A program made the position numbers and the translations under genes. The notes under the pieces are model-generated. The model was not told where the DNA came from and ran no database searches. It was given only the letters and a program-made list of their open reading frames with translations. A stretch of 64,000 nucleotides of DNA. It comes from Symsagittifera roscoffensis (taxonomy: Eukaryota; Xenacoelomorpha; Acoela; Convolutidae). The stretch lies in NCBI RefSeq assembly GCF_963678635.1, contig NC_087063.1, positions 75,291,617 through 75,355,616 on the forward strand. The letters are read 5' to 3'. Shown one piece after another: positions 45,985 to 56,170 of this stretch. Position 1 is the first letter of the stretch; the number at the start of each line of letters is the position of its first letter.

Positions 45985-46495
45985 GGCTGAGACGGATCGA
46001 CTTTCCAGAGAAAAGCGGAGACGACGCGACCAAGAAACAATTTTCCAGACCAAGGTGGAGACGGCGCGACTAAAAGACATTTCCTCGCGGCCTTCGAGAC
46101 CGAGTTGGAGACGACGCGACTTTCAAGACCAAAACAGAGAGGGCGCGATTTTCCAGACCAAGACGGAAACGGCTCAACTTTCCAGACCAAGGCAAAAACG
46201 GCGCGACCCAGAAACAATTCCTCGCAACCTTCGCGACCGAGTTGGAGACGGCGCGACTTTCCAGACTAAGGCGGAGACAACACGACCATGAAACATTTTT
46301 TTTTGCAATCAGAGTTGAGACGGCGCGACTGTCCAGATTGAAGCGGAGACGGCGCGACTTTCCAGACCAAAGCAGATACGGTGCGACTAAGAAACGTTTC
46401 CTCGCGGCCTTCGTGGCCGTTGTGAAGACGGCGCAATTTTCTAGACCAAAATGGAGACGGCGCGACTTTCTAGAACAAGTCGGAGACGGTTAGTG
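45985..46495 (+). repeat. GC-rich minisatellite with higher-order structure
   Basis: A unit near GCGGAGACGGCGCGACTTTC followed by CAGACCAA is repeated about a dozen times. Every few units a spacer containing AAACATTTCCTCGCGGCC appears, giving a larger period of roughly 130-160 bp. Long open frames on both strands (45790-46493) are made of the unit and are not genes. Confidence 0.85.
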
Positions 46496-46499
46496 TTGC

Positions 46500-47728
46500 G
46501 GTTGATGCAACATTTTTGTTTGAATCAGACTACATACAAAACTGTTACTCGGATAAAGCAAATCTATAGAAAACTTTTTTTTTGTCCTTTAAAAATGGCA
46601 AAGGGAGAAATTCTACTGTTGACCTGTATGGCCAAACACATGTTGCCAAAAGTTTTCAAACTTCCCTTTTCTTCTCAAAATTCTGACGCTCGCCACTGAA
46701 ATTATATTTGTTTCAGCAGTACTAACAATCTTGATATTACAATGCTATGGCCTTGAAGGCAAGTTTTTGGATATTTGTATCTTGGAACATTAAAATATAC
46801 TTGAGTGGATATGGTTTTTATAGTGTTTCTGGAAAATAAGTCATCTTATCTAATCCAATTGATAGGTGTTAATGTTTCCAGAATTTTTCTAGTTTCATAC
46901 TAGTCGTGTGTTTGCTTATTTCGCATAAAGCTTACAACCAACATGAAAACAAACTTTTGCGGAAAACAATGATGACGTTGAATCATGTCGTGAATAAGTC
47001 ATTACAAAATTGAAATGTAGGTTTCAAAAATTGTAACAAAAAAGTGATTTATTGGCAAAAAAATTCTTGATTATGATCACAGAACGTTTTTGGAAGTGTA
47101 ATGAGCAACAGAGATGCAGGGCCGACATTATTAACTAAAATAGTTTAAAACCAACCGATATCGACCTGAATTGACCACAGTGAAAATGAAGTTGACCAGG
47201 GATGACAACGGACATTGTTTGACTCACAAAGCCGACAGCGGACATCTTTTCATCAAAAAATTGAAAGCAATTTTGGACGACCAGTTCAATCGGTACAAAA
47301 TTCGACTGATTCAACTCATCCTTTTAGTGGGCCGTCGGTAATCAGTGTTCTGCTCAGACTAGGAGCAAGACAATTTTGCACCTTGAATAAAATCAAATCA
47401 AAGTTCAGAGATAAAAAAAGTTGTTTTCGCATAGAACTTTTACAAATTTCAAAAAAAACTAGGCAATTTTAAAGTGTTTGCTCAGCGTTGAAAAAGAGTA
47501 TTGAATTTTCTGTTAAATTGCATGAAAAAAAAATAAGTTTGATTTATCCTGGCTGAGTTCATGGTTTTATGTACAGAAAGCGTGTGGACCAACTTTTTTA
47601 TAATCAGATAACGCGGAAATAACTTGTTATTTTGAAACCGTATGGGTTCATATCAAGAGCCCTGAGCTAAATCCAGTTAATAATCCCCAAATGGCAAAAA
47701 AAGCAAAAAATGGGTTCAAACCACGGGG
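46500..47728. other. Stretch without a recognisable gene
   Basis: No gene or strong repeat. Bases 47190-47290 hold a few GGACATTGTTTGACTC-like words related to the array at 15640. Confidence 0.45.
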
Positions 47729-47928
47729 NNNNNNNNNNNNNNNNNNNNNNNNNNNNNNNNNNNNNNNNNNNNNNNNNNNNNNNNNNNNNNNNNNNNNNNN
47801 NNNNNNNNNNNNNNNNNNNNNNNNNNNNNNNNNNNNNNNNNNNNNNNNNNNNNNNNNNNNNNNNNNNNNNNNNNNNNNNNNNNNNNNNNNNNNNNNNNNN
47901 NNNNNNNNNNNNNNNNNNNNNNNNNNNN
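47729..47928. other. Assembly gap, 200 N
   Basis: Exactly 200 N, a placeholder for unknown length. Open frames across it are artefacts. Confidence 0.99.
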
Positions 47929-47936
47929 CCATTTAA

Positions 47937-48014
47937 ATTAAAACCAAGTTAACATCATATCCTCTCTTCAAAAAAGTGTTAACTTTGAGGATGATAACTT
48001 GACTTGGTTTTCAA
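47937..48014. repeat. Inverted repeat, about 27-bp arms
   Basis: AAAACCAAGTTAACATCAT (47940) is mirrored by ATGATAACTTGACTTGGTTTT (ending near 48014), with a few mismatches and a loop of about 23 bases. Confidence 0.75.
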
Positions 48015-48330
48015 TTTCAATTAATGGTGACTAAGGTTTTGAGCTATAGTTTTCGTCTTCCAGTTTTCCTCATGAAAATAGGCACCAAAAAAGATTTAGA
48101 AAAAGCTTTAATTTCAGACGTCCAAAAATTAACAGTATGTGCCCAGGTATTATGTAAAAGCAAGAACAGAGTAGAAGAAACTCTCGTGCTAGATGCATCA
48201 AAATGTACTAAGGTCATCTATTTGATTGCTAATTTAACAATTATTTGAAAAAGTTTATCCTTGTACAAAACTGGGATTCAATAAGATTACTAGTATTGGG
48301 GCTCCGCACTGAATTTTCCAGTTCCATTTT

Positions 48331-49276
48331 CTGGTACTGCGGCTGCAGTAACCTTGAGATGTTCATATTTTTGCAGAGTTTCGTGTTAATAATGCAGGAC
48401 CAGTAACAAGCCCTCCAAAATTTAAAGAGGAGAGTACCAGAAGAAAAAAGAAAGGAAACCAACAGAAGAAGCAAGAAAGGCAAACACTGCAGCGGCAGCC
48501 AGTGAGAAACCTGTACAAATAGAAGAAAACTCAACTTCACTTCCAAATATTTCCAAGGTTCTGGTGCTGATCTCTTTGACACCTAGAAAGGTAAGGGCAG
48601 GAAACTAACTCGTCAGACAGCCCCGGATACGATCTTGGAAGCACAAAACCAGGATAAGACGCCTGAAGATTGAAAAAAATTAGCGGATCAAGTATTTACT
48701 AGGGGAAGGCAGAAGTCAGCCGAAGAGGTTTTGAAGTCAAGTGACGCAGTGCCTAGGACACCCCTCCAGGCTTTTCGGATGAGTGGGGCCACGAAGAAAC
48801 AAAAGGTTCTACAGCAGTGAGACGAAGCGGCAGACAGAACAAAAAATAAGGGCCAAACTGTTACGGGGACCCGATAACGCATTCGGTCAAGCTAAGCGGC
48901 TCTGAGGCAGACATTACATATCTGAACAAAGTCGCTCTCGAGGCGAACCGGATGAAATTTGCTACGTTCACGAACAGAACAGACGAATCGGTGAAGACGC
49001 GATTCAGATTCTTGGAACGGCACTTATTTAGAAGGAAATTGGCTATTCGTCACTGGACATCGCAAAGACTTGGAACTCAGCGTGGCAATTATCACTCTTA
49101 TTTGAAGCAGCCGAGGAAGAAAGAGATGCGGTTTAAGAGCAAAACTTAACATGAACTTCTTGAACTAAGTACCAACACTCCTATATATACTTGAACTTTG
49201 TACTTATAATATAAAAAATTTCTTTGTACTCAGGGGAATATGGTACTGCGGCTACAGTGTTCTTGAGATGTTCATG
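48331..49276 (+). pseudogene. Decayed coding-like unit between short direct repeats
   Basis: A 36-base sequence (GGTACTGCGGCTGCAGTnnnC, then TTGAGATGTTCAT) occurs at 48331-48366 and again at 49241-49276 in the same orientation. Between them the plus strand is purine-rich and reads like an old coding region broken by stops and shifts, especially 48420-48540 (lysine- and glutamine-rich) and 48880-49140 (ending DIAKTWNSAWQLSLLFEAA). I do not recognise the family. A retroelement remnant is possible, because the direct repeats could be short terminal repeats, but this is inference. Confidence 0.4.
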
Positions 49277-49279
49277 TTA

Positions 49280-50118
49280 TTATATGTATATTTATTGGTG
49301 TAAATTTACCCTCAAGGCCATTATGTGCCGAGTTAAAACATACGAAGACTGTCAGTCAGTCTACCGTATGAAGATACGATTTCAGTTATGCAAGCTAAAG
49401 CATGTGTACAAAAGACAAATAGATCAGTCTAAATTTACAATTTAAAATCTTATTAGTTTTCACTCAGAAGCTTATAGTATCCCTGACAATATCACTCGTT
49501 TTTTGTCTCTGTTGTTTTTAGTGATGAAAAAACTATGTAATTTTTTGGATGTATTTGTTCTTCCAATGAAAAAAACGAATTTGAACTGCAATTTTAATGT
49601 TTTTTTTTGCACATTTAGTATTCGGGTTATTAAGATTCTCACATTTCAACTTAAATTTTTTCCCGGTTCAACCTATCTTTTTTTCCGAGTCAATCTAAAG
49701 TTTTGGCCTAGGTCAACCTATCGCAAATTGACCAAACGGCAATTTTCAAAAACCTTGGTTTTTAGACTCAATAGTGGCATTAATTTTTTTTTTCTTTTTG
49801 AGTTTATGGCATCAATAACTTATAGATAACAAAATAATTGTTACTTACAAGTAGAAAGAAAAATGCAAGGAGGAAAAAGGGTCGATTCGAAATGGTCCGT
49901 CACTTTCTTCGAAAATGGAACAAAATTATTTCGGATTTCAAAATTTAAATAAGAACTAGAATCCAAATATGGTATATGGCAGCTGTGGGGATTATTCAAA
50001 GCCCAGTAACAAAATTTAAAAGATTGCGTAGAGGTGTTTAGCGGGAATTAAAAAGCATTTTGATGTAGAGTTTCAGTAGTTAAATTTTATATAACTCTTC
50101 GGAGATGAAGTAACATAA
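49280..50118. other. Stretch without a recognisable gene
   Basis: AT-rich. The words CCGTCACTTTCTTCGAAAATGG near 49898 resemble the 5' end of repeat A. The frame at 49503-49829 has no domain. Confidence 0.45.
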
Positions 50119-50284
50119 GCTGGCTTGTGTTTGTGAAGACTTCGAGACCGAACAGGGCGTGCCAGTGATGGACATTGGAGGTGGTTTGTCGTTCCAGCTG
50201 TTCCTCTATGACCCCTCAGACACTGTTTTGACCACGTGGGACAAGAGCTACTCCTTCGATATTGCGCCCGGGAAAAGTTACAAG
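50119..50284 (+). CDS. Exon resembling a DEG/ENaC channel extracellular segment
   Basis: Open between a possible acceptor (ACATAAG, 50112-50118) and a good donor (AAG then GTAAAG, 50285). The product contains GGGLSFQLFLYDPSD and then SFDIAPGKSYKV. In degenerin/epithelial sodium channels and ASICs a G-(I/L)-x-V-x-(I/L)-H/x segment is followed after about 20 residues by (F)-x-(V/I)-x-P-G, and the pattern here fits that order. Such channels are trimeric sodium channels of the plasma membrane gated by protons, peptides or force. No other exon of a channel was found nearby, so it may be a lone exon or a relic. Base composition is visibly less AT-rich than the surroundings, as expected for coding sequence. 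Confidence 0.42.
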
Positions 50285-50440
50285 GTAAAGCCAACTAGAA
50301 TATGCATAACGACACAAGAGCTTTTCTTAGAGAAGAAAGACAAATTAGCCAAAAGCCTTTTTATTCCAATAGTCATTCAGAAAAAAATTCAAAAATGAGT
50401 TGGGAATTTTATTGTCAATTTTGAAGTTGAAACTAATTGA

Positions 50441-50684
50441 ATCTGATTTAAATTGAAGCTGATTTAAATGGAAGCTGATTTAAATTGTGAAGCTGATTTA
50501 AATTGAAGCTGATTTAAATTGAAGCTGATTTAAATTGAAGCTGATTTAAATTGAAGCTGATTTAAATTGAAGCTGATTTAAATTGTGAAGCTGATTTAAA
50601 TTGAAGCTGATTTAAATTGAAGCTGATTTTAATTGAAGCTGATTTAAATTGAAGCTGATTTAAATGGAAGCTGATTTAAATTGA
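50441..50684 (+). repeat. Tandem repeat, 16-bp unit GAAGCTGATTTAAATT, 15 copies
   Basis: Fifteen head-to-tail units, mostly identical. Two units carry an extra TG before AAGCT (18 bp), and single-base variants include AAATGG and GATTTTAA. The homogeneity points to recent expansion. Confidence 0.95.
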
Positions 50685-50689
50685 CCGAT

Positions 50690-50770
50690 GTGGCTTAGGT
50701 TTTAACAAAAGCGACTCACGTCTGTAGAAGAAAAAAAGCCAACCCGAGCACTTCTTCGAAAGTCTGAAAA
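50690..50770 (-). repeat. Repeat A end fragment
   Basis: On the minus strand, GACTTTCGAAGAAGTGCTCGG followed by GTTGGC and a T/C-rich run matches the 5' end of repeat A (GTGCTCGGGTGGGTTTTTT). It follows the 16-bp array directly. Confidence 0.55.
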
Positions 50771-51756
50771 ATAAGAAAGAAACCGTTAAGTAAACATAAC
50801 ACTGTGAAAGGAAAAGTTCGGTAAAATTTTTGTTAAGTTTTGTATTTAGGATCTTGCGTAAATAACTTTTGTAAATTGGAAATAAGAGATAGTAATTTAG
50901 CCACACTGTTAAACATGTATTGTTTAAAGGTTGGTCTGTCTTCTCGGAAATATCTCGACAGCAGTGGCTTCACAAATTGCATCCCTGAGGGGAAAATGGG
51001 GTAAGTTTAGTCAAACTTGATCGGGCATTCTTTTTTGTAGATAATTTAGGGCTCCTTTCAACTTCCCCCCCATTTTTCAAAATTTTGATATTAAACTTTG
51101 TTATGTGCTGTGATGACGGCTAAATTTTTAATATGTTACATTGTAAAGATTGTAAAGTAAGAAGAACAAATCTGTTCAAAATTGTCAGTTTACCATGTCA
51201 ATTTTCAATGCAAGAAAACAACCTTAAAAAAGTTTTTCAAAACTGAATTTGAAATATGTTGTGGAAGAGAAAAAGAGCAACAATTTAGAAATCATATAAT
51301 TTAGATTACAAGAATACTTTTAAAAGGTTTCATAACAAAATACGAATAATGGAACGTTACTACAAATATTGTTTATTTTGGTTTCCACTGATTTTTGATT
51401 TTCAATAACAAGTCTTCATTTGAAAGTCCAAGTTCAATTTTGAACTTGAAAACAAGAAGACCAACCAGTTGCGTTGAACATGTAACATTTAAAACACATG
51501 TTTATTCTTTATTAGTTTGCACTTTTGTTAACTCGGATAGCCGAAAAAAACTAATTCAAGTATATCCAATTAGCATACAATTTTACCCTTGCAATTCAGT
51601 GCTGTGTTTGGTCATTTCGTTTTTAAGTTTTCTAAGTAGTGTCTTGAATGTAAATACTCAATTAGATTGATAGATGTATGCGAGTTTAACTTGTTAAAAT
51701 ACCGCATTCAATTATCATAGAATCTGATATGAGGGGAGTACCTAAATTCTGGTTGA
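50771..51756. other. Stretch without a recognisable gene
   Basis: AT-rich flank of the LTR retrotransposon. No gene is supported. Confidence 0.5.
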
Positions 51757-51761
51757 CCCAT
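51757..51761. other. Target-site duplication CCCAT, left
   Basis: The five bases CCCAT directly abut the left LTR and recur at 59088-59092 next to the right LTR. A perfect 5-bp duplication, as made by Ty3/gypsy integrases. Confidence 0.9.
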
Positions 51762-52102
51762 TGACATTTACAGAACTCTGAGATTAATAAAACTTGGTAA
51801 AATCGAATAGTTGAATTAAAAACGAATAAGTATAGATATAGTTTTGTAGGATCTAGACTGACCCTGAATAAACCTATCTTAGGCAAAAGGTTTTAAATGC
51901 TCTTAAGTTTAATGGATTTTGTTCGCTAGCGTAACAAGAATAGATGGTCTGATTCTTAACGTTGAAAACAGACAGATAACATAAGAGTTGAGCACCATAT
52001 GTAATAACAGAGTAAGACAGGTGGGTGGCCTTGACACCACTGCAACGGCTGCAACATAGAATGCACCGAATAAACATGCGATGGTTTATGCGTGGCATGA
52101 CA
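51762..52102 (-). repeat. 3' LTR, 341 bp
   Basis: On the minus strand it begins TGTCATGCC and ends AAATGTCA, with the canonical TG..CA borders. It has a 15-bp segment (near 51841-51855) that the other LTR lacks. The small open frames in it are not genes. Confidence 0.95.
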
Positions 52103-53436
52103 TACCCCTGGGCCAAAAAAAATCATATAACAGATGATTTTATATGTAACTAAACAAACACAATTCTCGACCGACAAAGTGAACTGAATCAAGCACCAGA
52201 ATATAACGGCTTTAATTTAGTAACAATTGGAGTTTTGATATGAGTTTTTAACAAGAATTTTTTTTTATGTACTAGAAGTTTTTCTTGCTTTTCACTTTTT
52301 AAACACAGTTTCTTTTGGGGATAGTGGATCAGAAGAAGAACTTGGCTGGGTAAAATCCTCAGTGTTTCGTCTAATAAATCGTCGCTTCGGAGTGACGGAA
52401 GAACCATTAGCTTCGTGGCCTGTCAACGGTGAAGTGGCCACATTTTCTTCCACCTCTTTAACGGAATGCCGAACGGGACTTCCATAACGTGCCGGAGCTT
52501 TTCGAGTTCTGCATGAAGCCCGGGTACACGAGGAGGAGGAAACCTGCGAATCCACATCCTATTGCGATACTGGCGGAATTGGGGCTGCCTTTGTTTGAGG
52601 ATCTATGTCGGGTGAAGTTGGGTTAACAGTTTGTGGTATCACTTGCTGTGACGAACACGATGGGCTGCCAATTTGTCTGGAGACAATTTTTCTGATACCG
52701 GTTGTTTTGGAGACGCCGGAACGACGTAACGCGAACGTAACGAAGGAGTTCGAGTTGCTGATGTATCCTCAGCAGGTAATGTGGCAATCGAAGTATTTGA
52801 GGCATCCAGATTGTCTATTGTGGAGTCCAACGGCAAGGAAGATGGCTTAAGAGTTGAGGGTACGTTAGATACCTGTATAGCCGACAATCCCTGACCCTGC
52901 ACTGTCGAGGATTTCGAAGATGAGGTGTGGACATAGCACGAGGAGACCTCCTGGGCGACCGCGTTTGAGACAAAGATTCTTGATTGTCAGTGTCTGACAA
53001 AATGACCACCGACGGTGCTGCTGACCATTGACGAGGGCGATGGGACAGCGTTGCGTAGGCGTAACACTCTGGCCTCTTGGCACAAGCTTCCTTGGAGGCC
53101 TTTGTCCAACCCTGACTCCCAGCGCAGGAGCTACTGCTGAAGGTCTTTTAGCTAAAATCTTCACGCTTATTAACATTACGTTTTAAAGCGATACGATTCT
53201 TCCGGTAAACTTTTCCCAAGTTCGTAATGTACGTGTTGTTAGTGACCCGAACATTCTTGAACTTAGCCAGTTTATACAGTGGTTTTCCCGATTTTCTGCC
53301 TAGACATTTTCTATAATTTTCTACACTATCAGGACTATGTAGCAACAACGATTCTAAAGTATTCGTACCAGTAGGACTTTTCTTCGAAGTACTCGGTGAA
53401 GCCGAACGTTCTCTACTTGGTGCGTCCGCTACACGA
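52103..53436 (-). pseudogene. Retrotransposon integrase C-terminal tail, fragmented
   Basis: Short open pieces in changing frames run from the integrase to the 3' LTR. The first (53348-53160) contains GKVYRKNRIALKRN, typical of the end of a Ty3/gypsy integrase C-terminal domain. Later pieces (53176-52865, 52902-52639, 52555-52292) are rich in S, P, T and R and look disordered. No signal peptide, membrane segment or envelope-like cysteine pattern is visible. At least three frame changes separate the pieces. Confidence 0.6.
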
Positions 53437-54640
53437 TCATAAAACCTTAGAGTACTTTTTACTAAGGCCAGTTTTTAAAGCATTATCAATCTCAGTATTC
53501 CGTGATCCCAATTCTCTCATTAGACTACGTCCCGTTTTCGTATTGAAGTTTCGCTTCAATTGACTCCAACGATTAGCAGCGCGAGCAAGTACTTCCAGGG
53601 CTTTGTACTGCTTGGTATCAGCAATTTTCTGTCCGGGTACAATTTTCTTGAATCGAAGTGGCACGTCAGGACTGTGGCTACCACGTTTCACCACTTTCAC
53701 TCTGTCCAGGCTATAATCTTGGCCGTGTCGGTCTTTCGGCCTTAAAAGACTCCGCGCGAGTGAACTTCGATCTGAAGCCTTAGCAAGTATTTTATCTCTA
53801 GTCAAAGAAAATTCAGTATTAGGTTTTCTACCGAAGTGAATTTCAAAAGGAGGACACTATTTAGACCTTTATACTGAGGGTTAAATGCTTCGTTTCCCAA
53901 TTTACGTTTTATAGTTTGGATCGTTCTTTCCACTAACCCGCAGCCACGGTGATCACCGACTGGACAGAGTATGTGTTCAATCCCTAAATTTTCGCAGAGT
54001 TCCTTAAGAAACTCACTTTTAAAGCCAGAACCGTGATCTGTGCGTATTGATTTTGGTATGCCATGCATACGTATATAGGCTTCTAAAAACTTAATGACTT
54101 TTATTAGAACCGGTATTTTTTGTACGTAAAGCGGACGGAAATTTTGAGAACCGATCAACAGCGACTAGAATGAAAACCTTCTTTCTTTTTCCGTCCTGCA
54201 AAGGTCCAACAAAGTCTAGCAGTAATCCCTTGTTAGCGGTAGCGGTAGCGAAGAATTAAAGTTTTGAGATGACTTCATGTTCTTACCGAACTTTGTACAT
54301 TCCATACACCCTTGACATTTTTCGACAATTTGAGAATTCATGTATGGCTACCATATATATTCTGCCGCCTCTATCATACCTTGTTGTCTCGGATGAGATC
54401 TGTGTAAACGCGTAAGGATTGCTGAACAAAGTTTGAAAGGAATTGCCAGTTTGTTGTCGATAAGGATGCAATTGACCACCGCAGACGCGATTCGCCAAAA
54501 CTGCGAAATGTACACCCCTTGCTTAGAAAAAGACTGCACATCGTTGTCCAGGATCGCTCTCTTCATAGGTCCAAGAGACTCGTCTTCATCAGTCAGTTCT
54601 GCTAACAATCCAACATCAATTAGGCTGGGAAGGCCTACAA
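53437..54640 (-). pseudogene. Retrotransposon integrase, frameshifted
   Basis: Order on the minus strand: a zinc-binding HHCC region (LHRSHPRQQGM, then CQGCMEC, 54440-54295) and the catalytic core with LLLDFVGP (about 54215), RTDHGSGF (about 54035) and GLVERTIQTIK (about 53930). These supply the D, D and E that cut and join DNA. A basic region (53805-53437) follows. Integrase inserts the cDNA copy into the genome. Breaks: a TAG replaces one W of the usual WWP in the zinc region (near 54350), and the frame changes near 54150 and 53810. All catalytic residues remain visible, but no single frame spans them. Confidence 0.85.
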
Positions 54641-54648
54641 CTTCTCTT

Positions 54649-55790
54649 TTATCCTGAGAAACAAAGGGGTTTTGGTTTGACTGCGCAAACTACAAGATGC
54701 CGTTGCTGCTGGTGAGCTCGAATCACAAGTCGTCTGCGACGACACTTCTCAAGTAAGTCCGCTAACGACTGTAACGGAGTTCTTGGAGGACCCTGCCGAT
54801 TCCTCCGGCCTCGAGTATTGGCTACCTGCAGTCGGTTATAGCGGAGTAAAAGGCGAGAGCGTGACGGGTTATCCGGAGCCATTTCCACAAAATTGGGAAC
54901 TGGGGTGTTCGAATTAGGAGCTGAGGTGGTCGGATGATTGCTGTTCGATTGAGGAGCTGAGGTGGTCGTTTGTTCGCTACCTGGAGCCGAAACAAAATTT
55001 TCCACAAAATTGGGAAGATTTTCTGTGGTTGCAGTGTTTCCCAGAAGCGCAGAAGCGTTAATCGGAGAAGAAGACATACCACTATATAATTGGTCAACTG
55101 AATGTGAGTTAACAAATGAGCAGAACTGACTTGAAAATGACTTGTTTTGGCCTTGAGGAGGCGTGATATTGAATCTCAAATCTGATTGGCTGAGTGCGTG
55201 ATCACACGTCCGATCGCCTTCTATTAGTTTGATGATTTTAGAGCATCTTTTTTTCTGATTGGCTGAGCACTTTGTCAAATTTGCGTAGCCCTCGCGCGGC
55301 TGAAAACTTGAATGAACGCACGCACATGATTGGTTAATACTTTCCATCAACGAACGCCACATAATTGTCATCCGGTTACTGAAAACCACAATGGAATCTG
55401 ATTGATAAAAATCACCAGTCTCGCAAGCGACGCCCTCTTGCGAGGAACCACTACATCTATCACTAGAAAATTGCGATACAAGCTCATTGCCACCTACCGG
55501 CAAATGACGAATTTTACTGAACAATTCTGTTGGTCGAAAGAAAGAGAGTATGAAAGTGCGCCCTCTCGCGGCCCTGCACCAGAAATACTAATGCCATCTG
55601 GCTTTTGGTTATGATTCAAATTCCCAAAAGCTATTTGAGAAACAAAAATGGGATCGATAAATTCTGTCGAAGAAGCCCAGGCGCCGGCCCTAATTGAATT
55701 ACACGCTTGAGTGAATTTTTTGATGGTTTTAATAACAAATAACTCATCATAAACAGAACTAGGGGGGGGGGGCTGTAAAAGTAGGATGGC
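54649..55790 (-). pseudogene. Long linker between RNase H and integrase
   Basis: About 350 codons lie between the end of RNase H (SRHPT) and the integrase. The C-terminal two thirds form an open frame (55524-54649) with low-complexity repeats (TTSAP, NFVE) and then a basic stretch (KCRRRRLV). The N-terminal third (to 55494) is in another frame. I recognise no domain. In most Ty3/gypsy elements this connection is short, so either this lineage has a spacer, or a foreign segment was inserted. Confidence 0.6.
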
Positions 55791-56170
55791 GAGAAAGATA
55801 ATATGCCATACCAAGCGTAGCACCTGCCATACCCAGCGTAGCACCAAGCCTGTCTACCCAACGTGTTAAACGCGACTGGTAGGGTTCATTTCCCCTGTGT
55901 TCTTTCAGAGCCAAAGTAATCGCTTTGTGGTCTGTAAGGATTTCAAACTTGTTGCCTAACAGATAAAGGCGGAAATGCTCGCACGCCCAGACCACCGCTA
56001 ACAACTCCAATTCATTAGTACTATATTTAAGTTCAGCAGTATTGAGAAAACGTGAGGCAAACGATATAGGTACCCACAAACCTTCTTCAGTCTCCTTGCC
56101 GAATCGTAGTGATACAAATCTGTTATTTTGGCAACGAGCTCCAGAATCTTCTGAAAATCCGCATCTAGTG
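55759..56170 (-). pseudogene. Retrotransposon RNase H, internally deleted
   Basis: Recognised by SFASRFLNTAELKYS, NELELLAVVWACEHFR and EILTDHKAI, then WVDRL and LSRHPT. RNase H removes RNA from the RNA-DNA hybrid during copying. Two defects are visible. First, the usual N-terminal DAS..G.GAVL segment with the first catalytic aspartate is absent: LYHYD of the connection is followed within about ten codons by EEGLWVP. Second, near 55805-55850 a segment GATLGMA occurs twice in place of the expected strand, and the final ADYLSR reads AYYLSR. The frame differs from that of the reverse transcriptase. Confidence 0.8.

Noticed and set aside
45790-46493. Long open frames on both strands with R-rich proteins
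   Set aside because: Products of a GC-rich minisatellite whose unit lacks stop codons in several frames.
52103-53436. Possible envelope gene of the LTR element
   Set aside because: The pieces lack a signal peptide, membrane anchor and cysteine pattern, and the first carries an integrase C-terminal motif; better read as the polyprotein tail.
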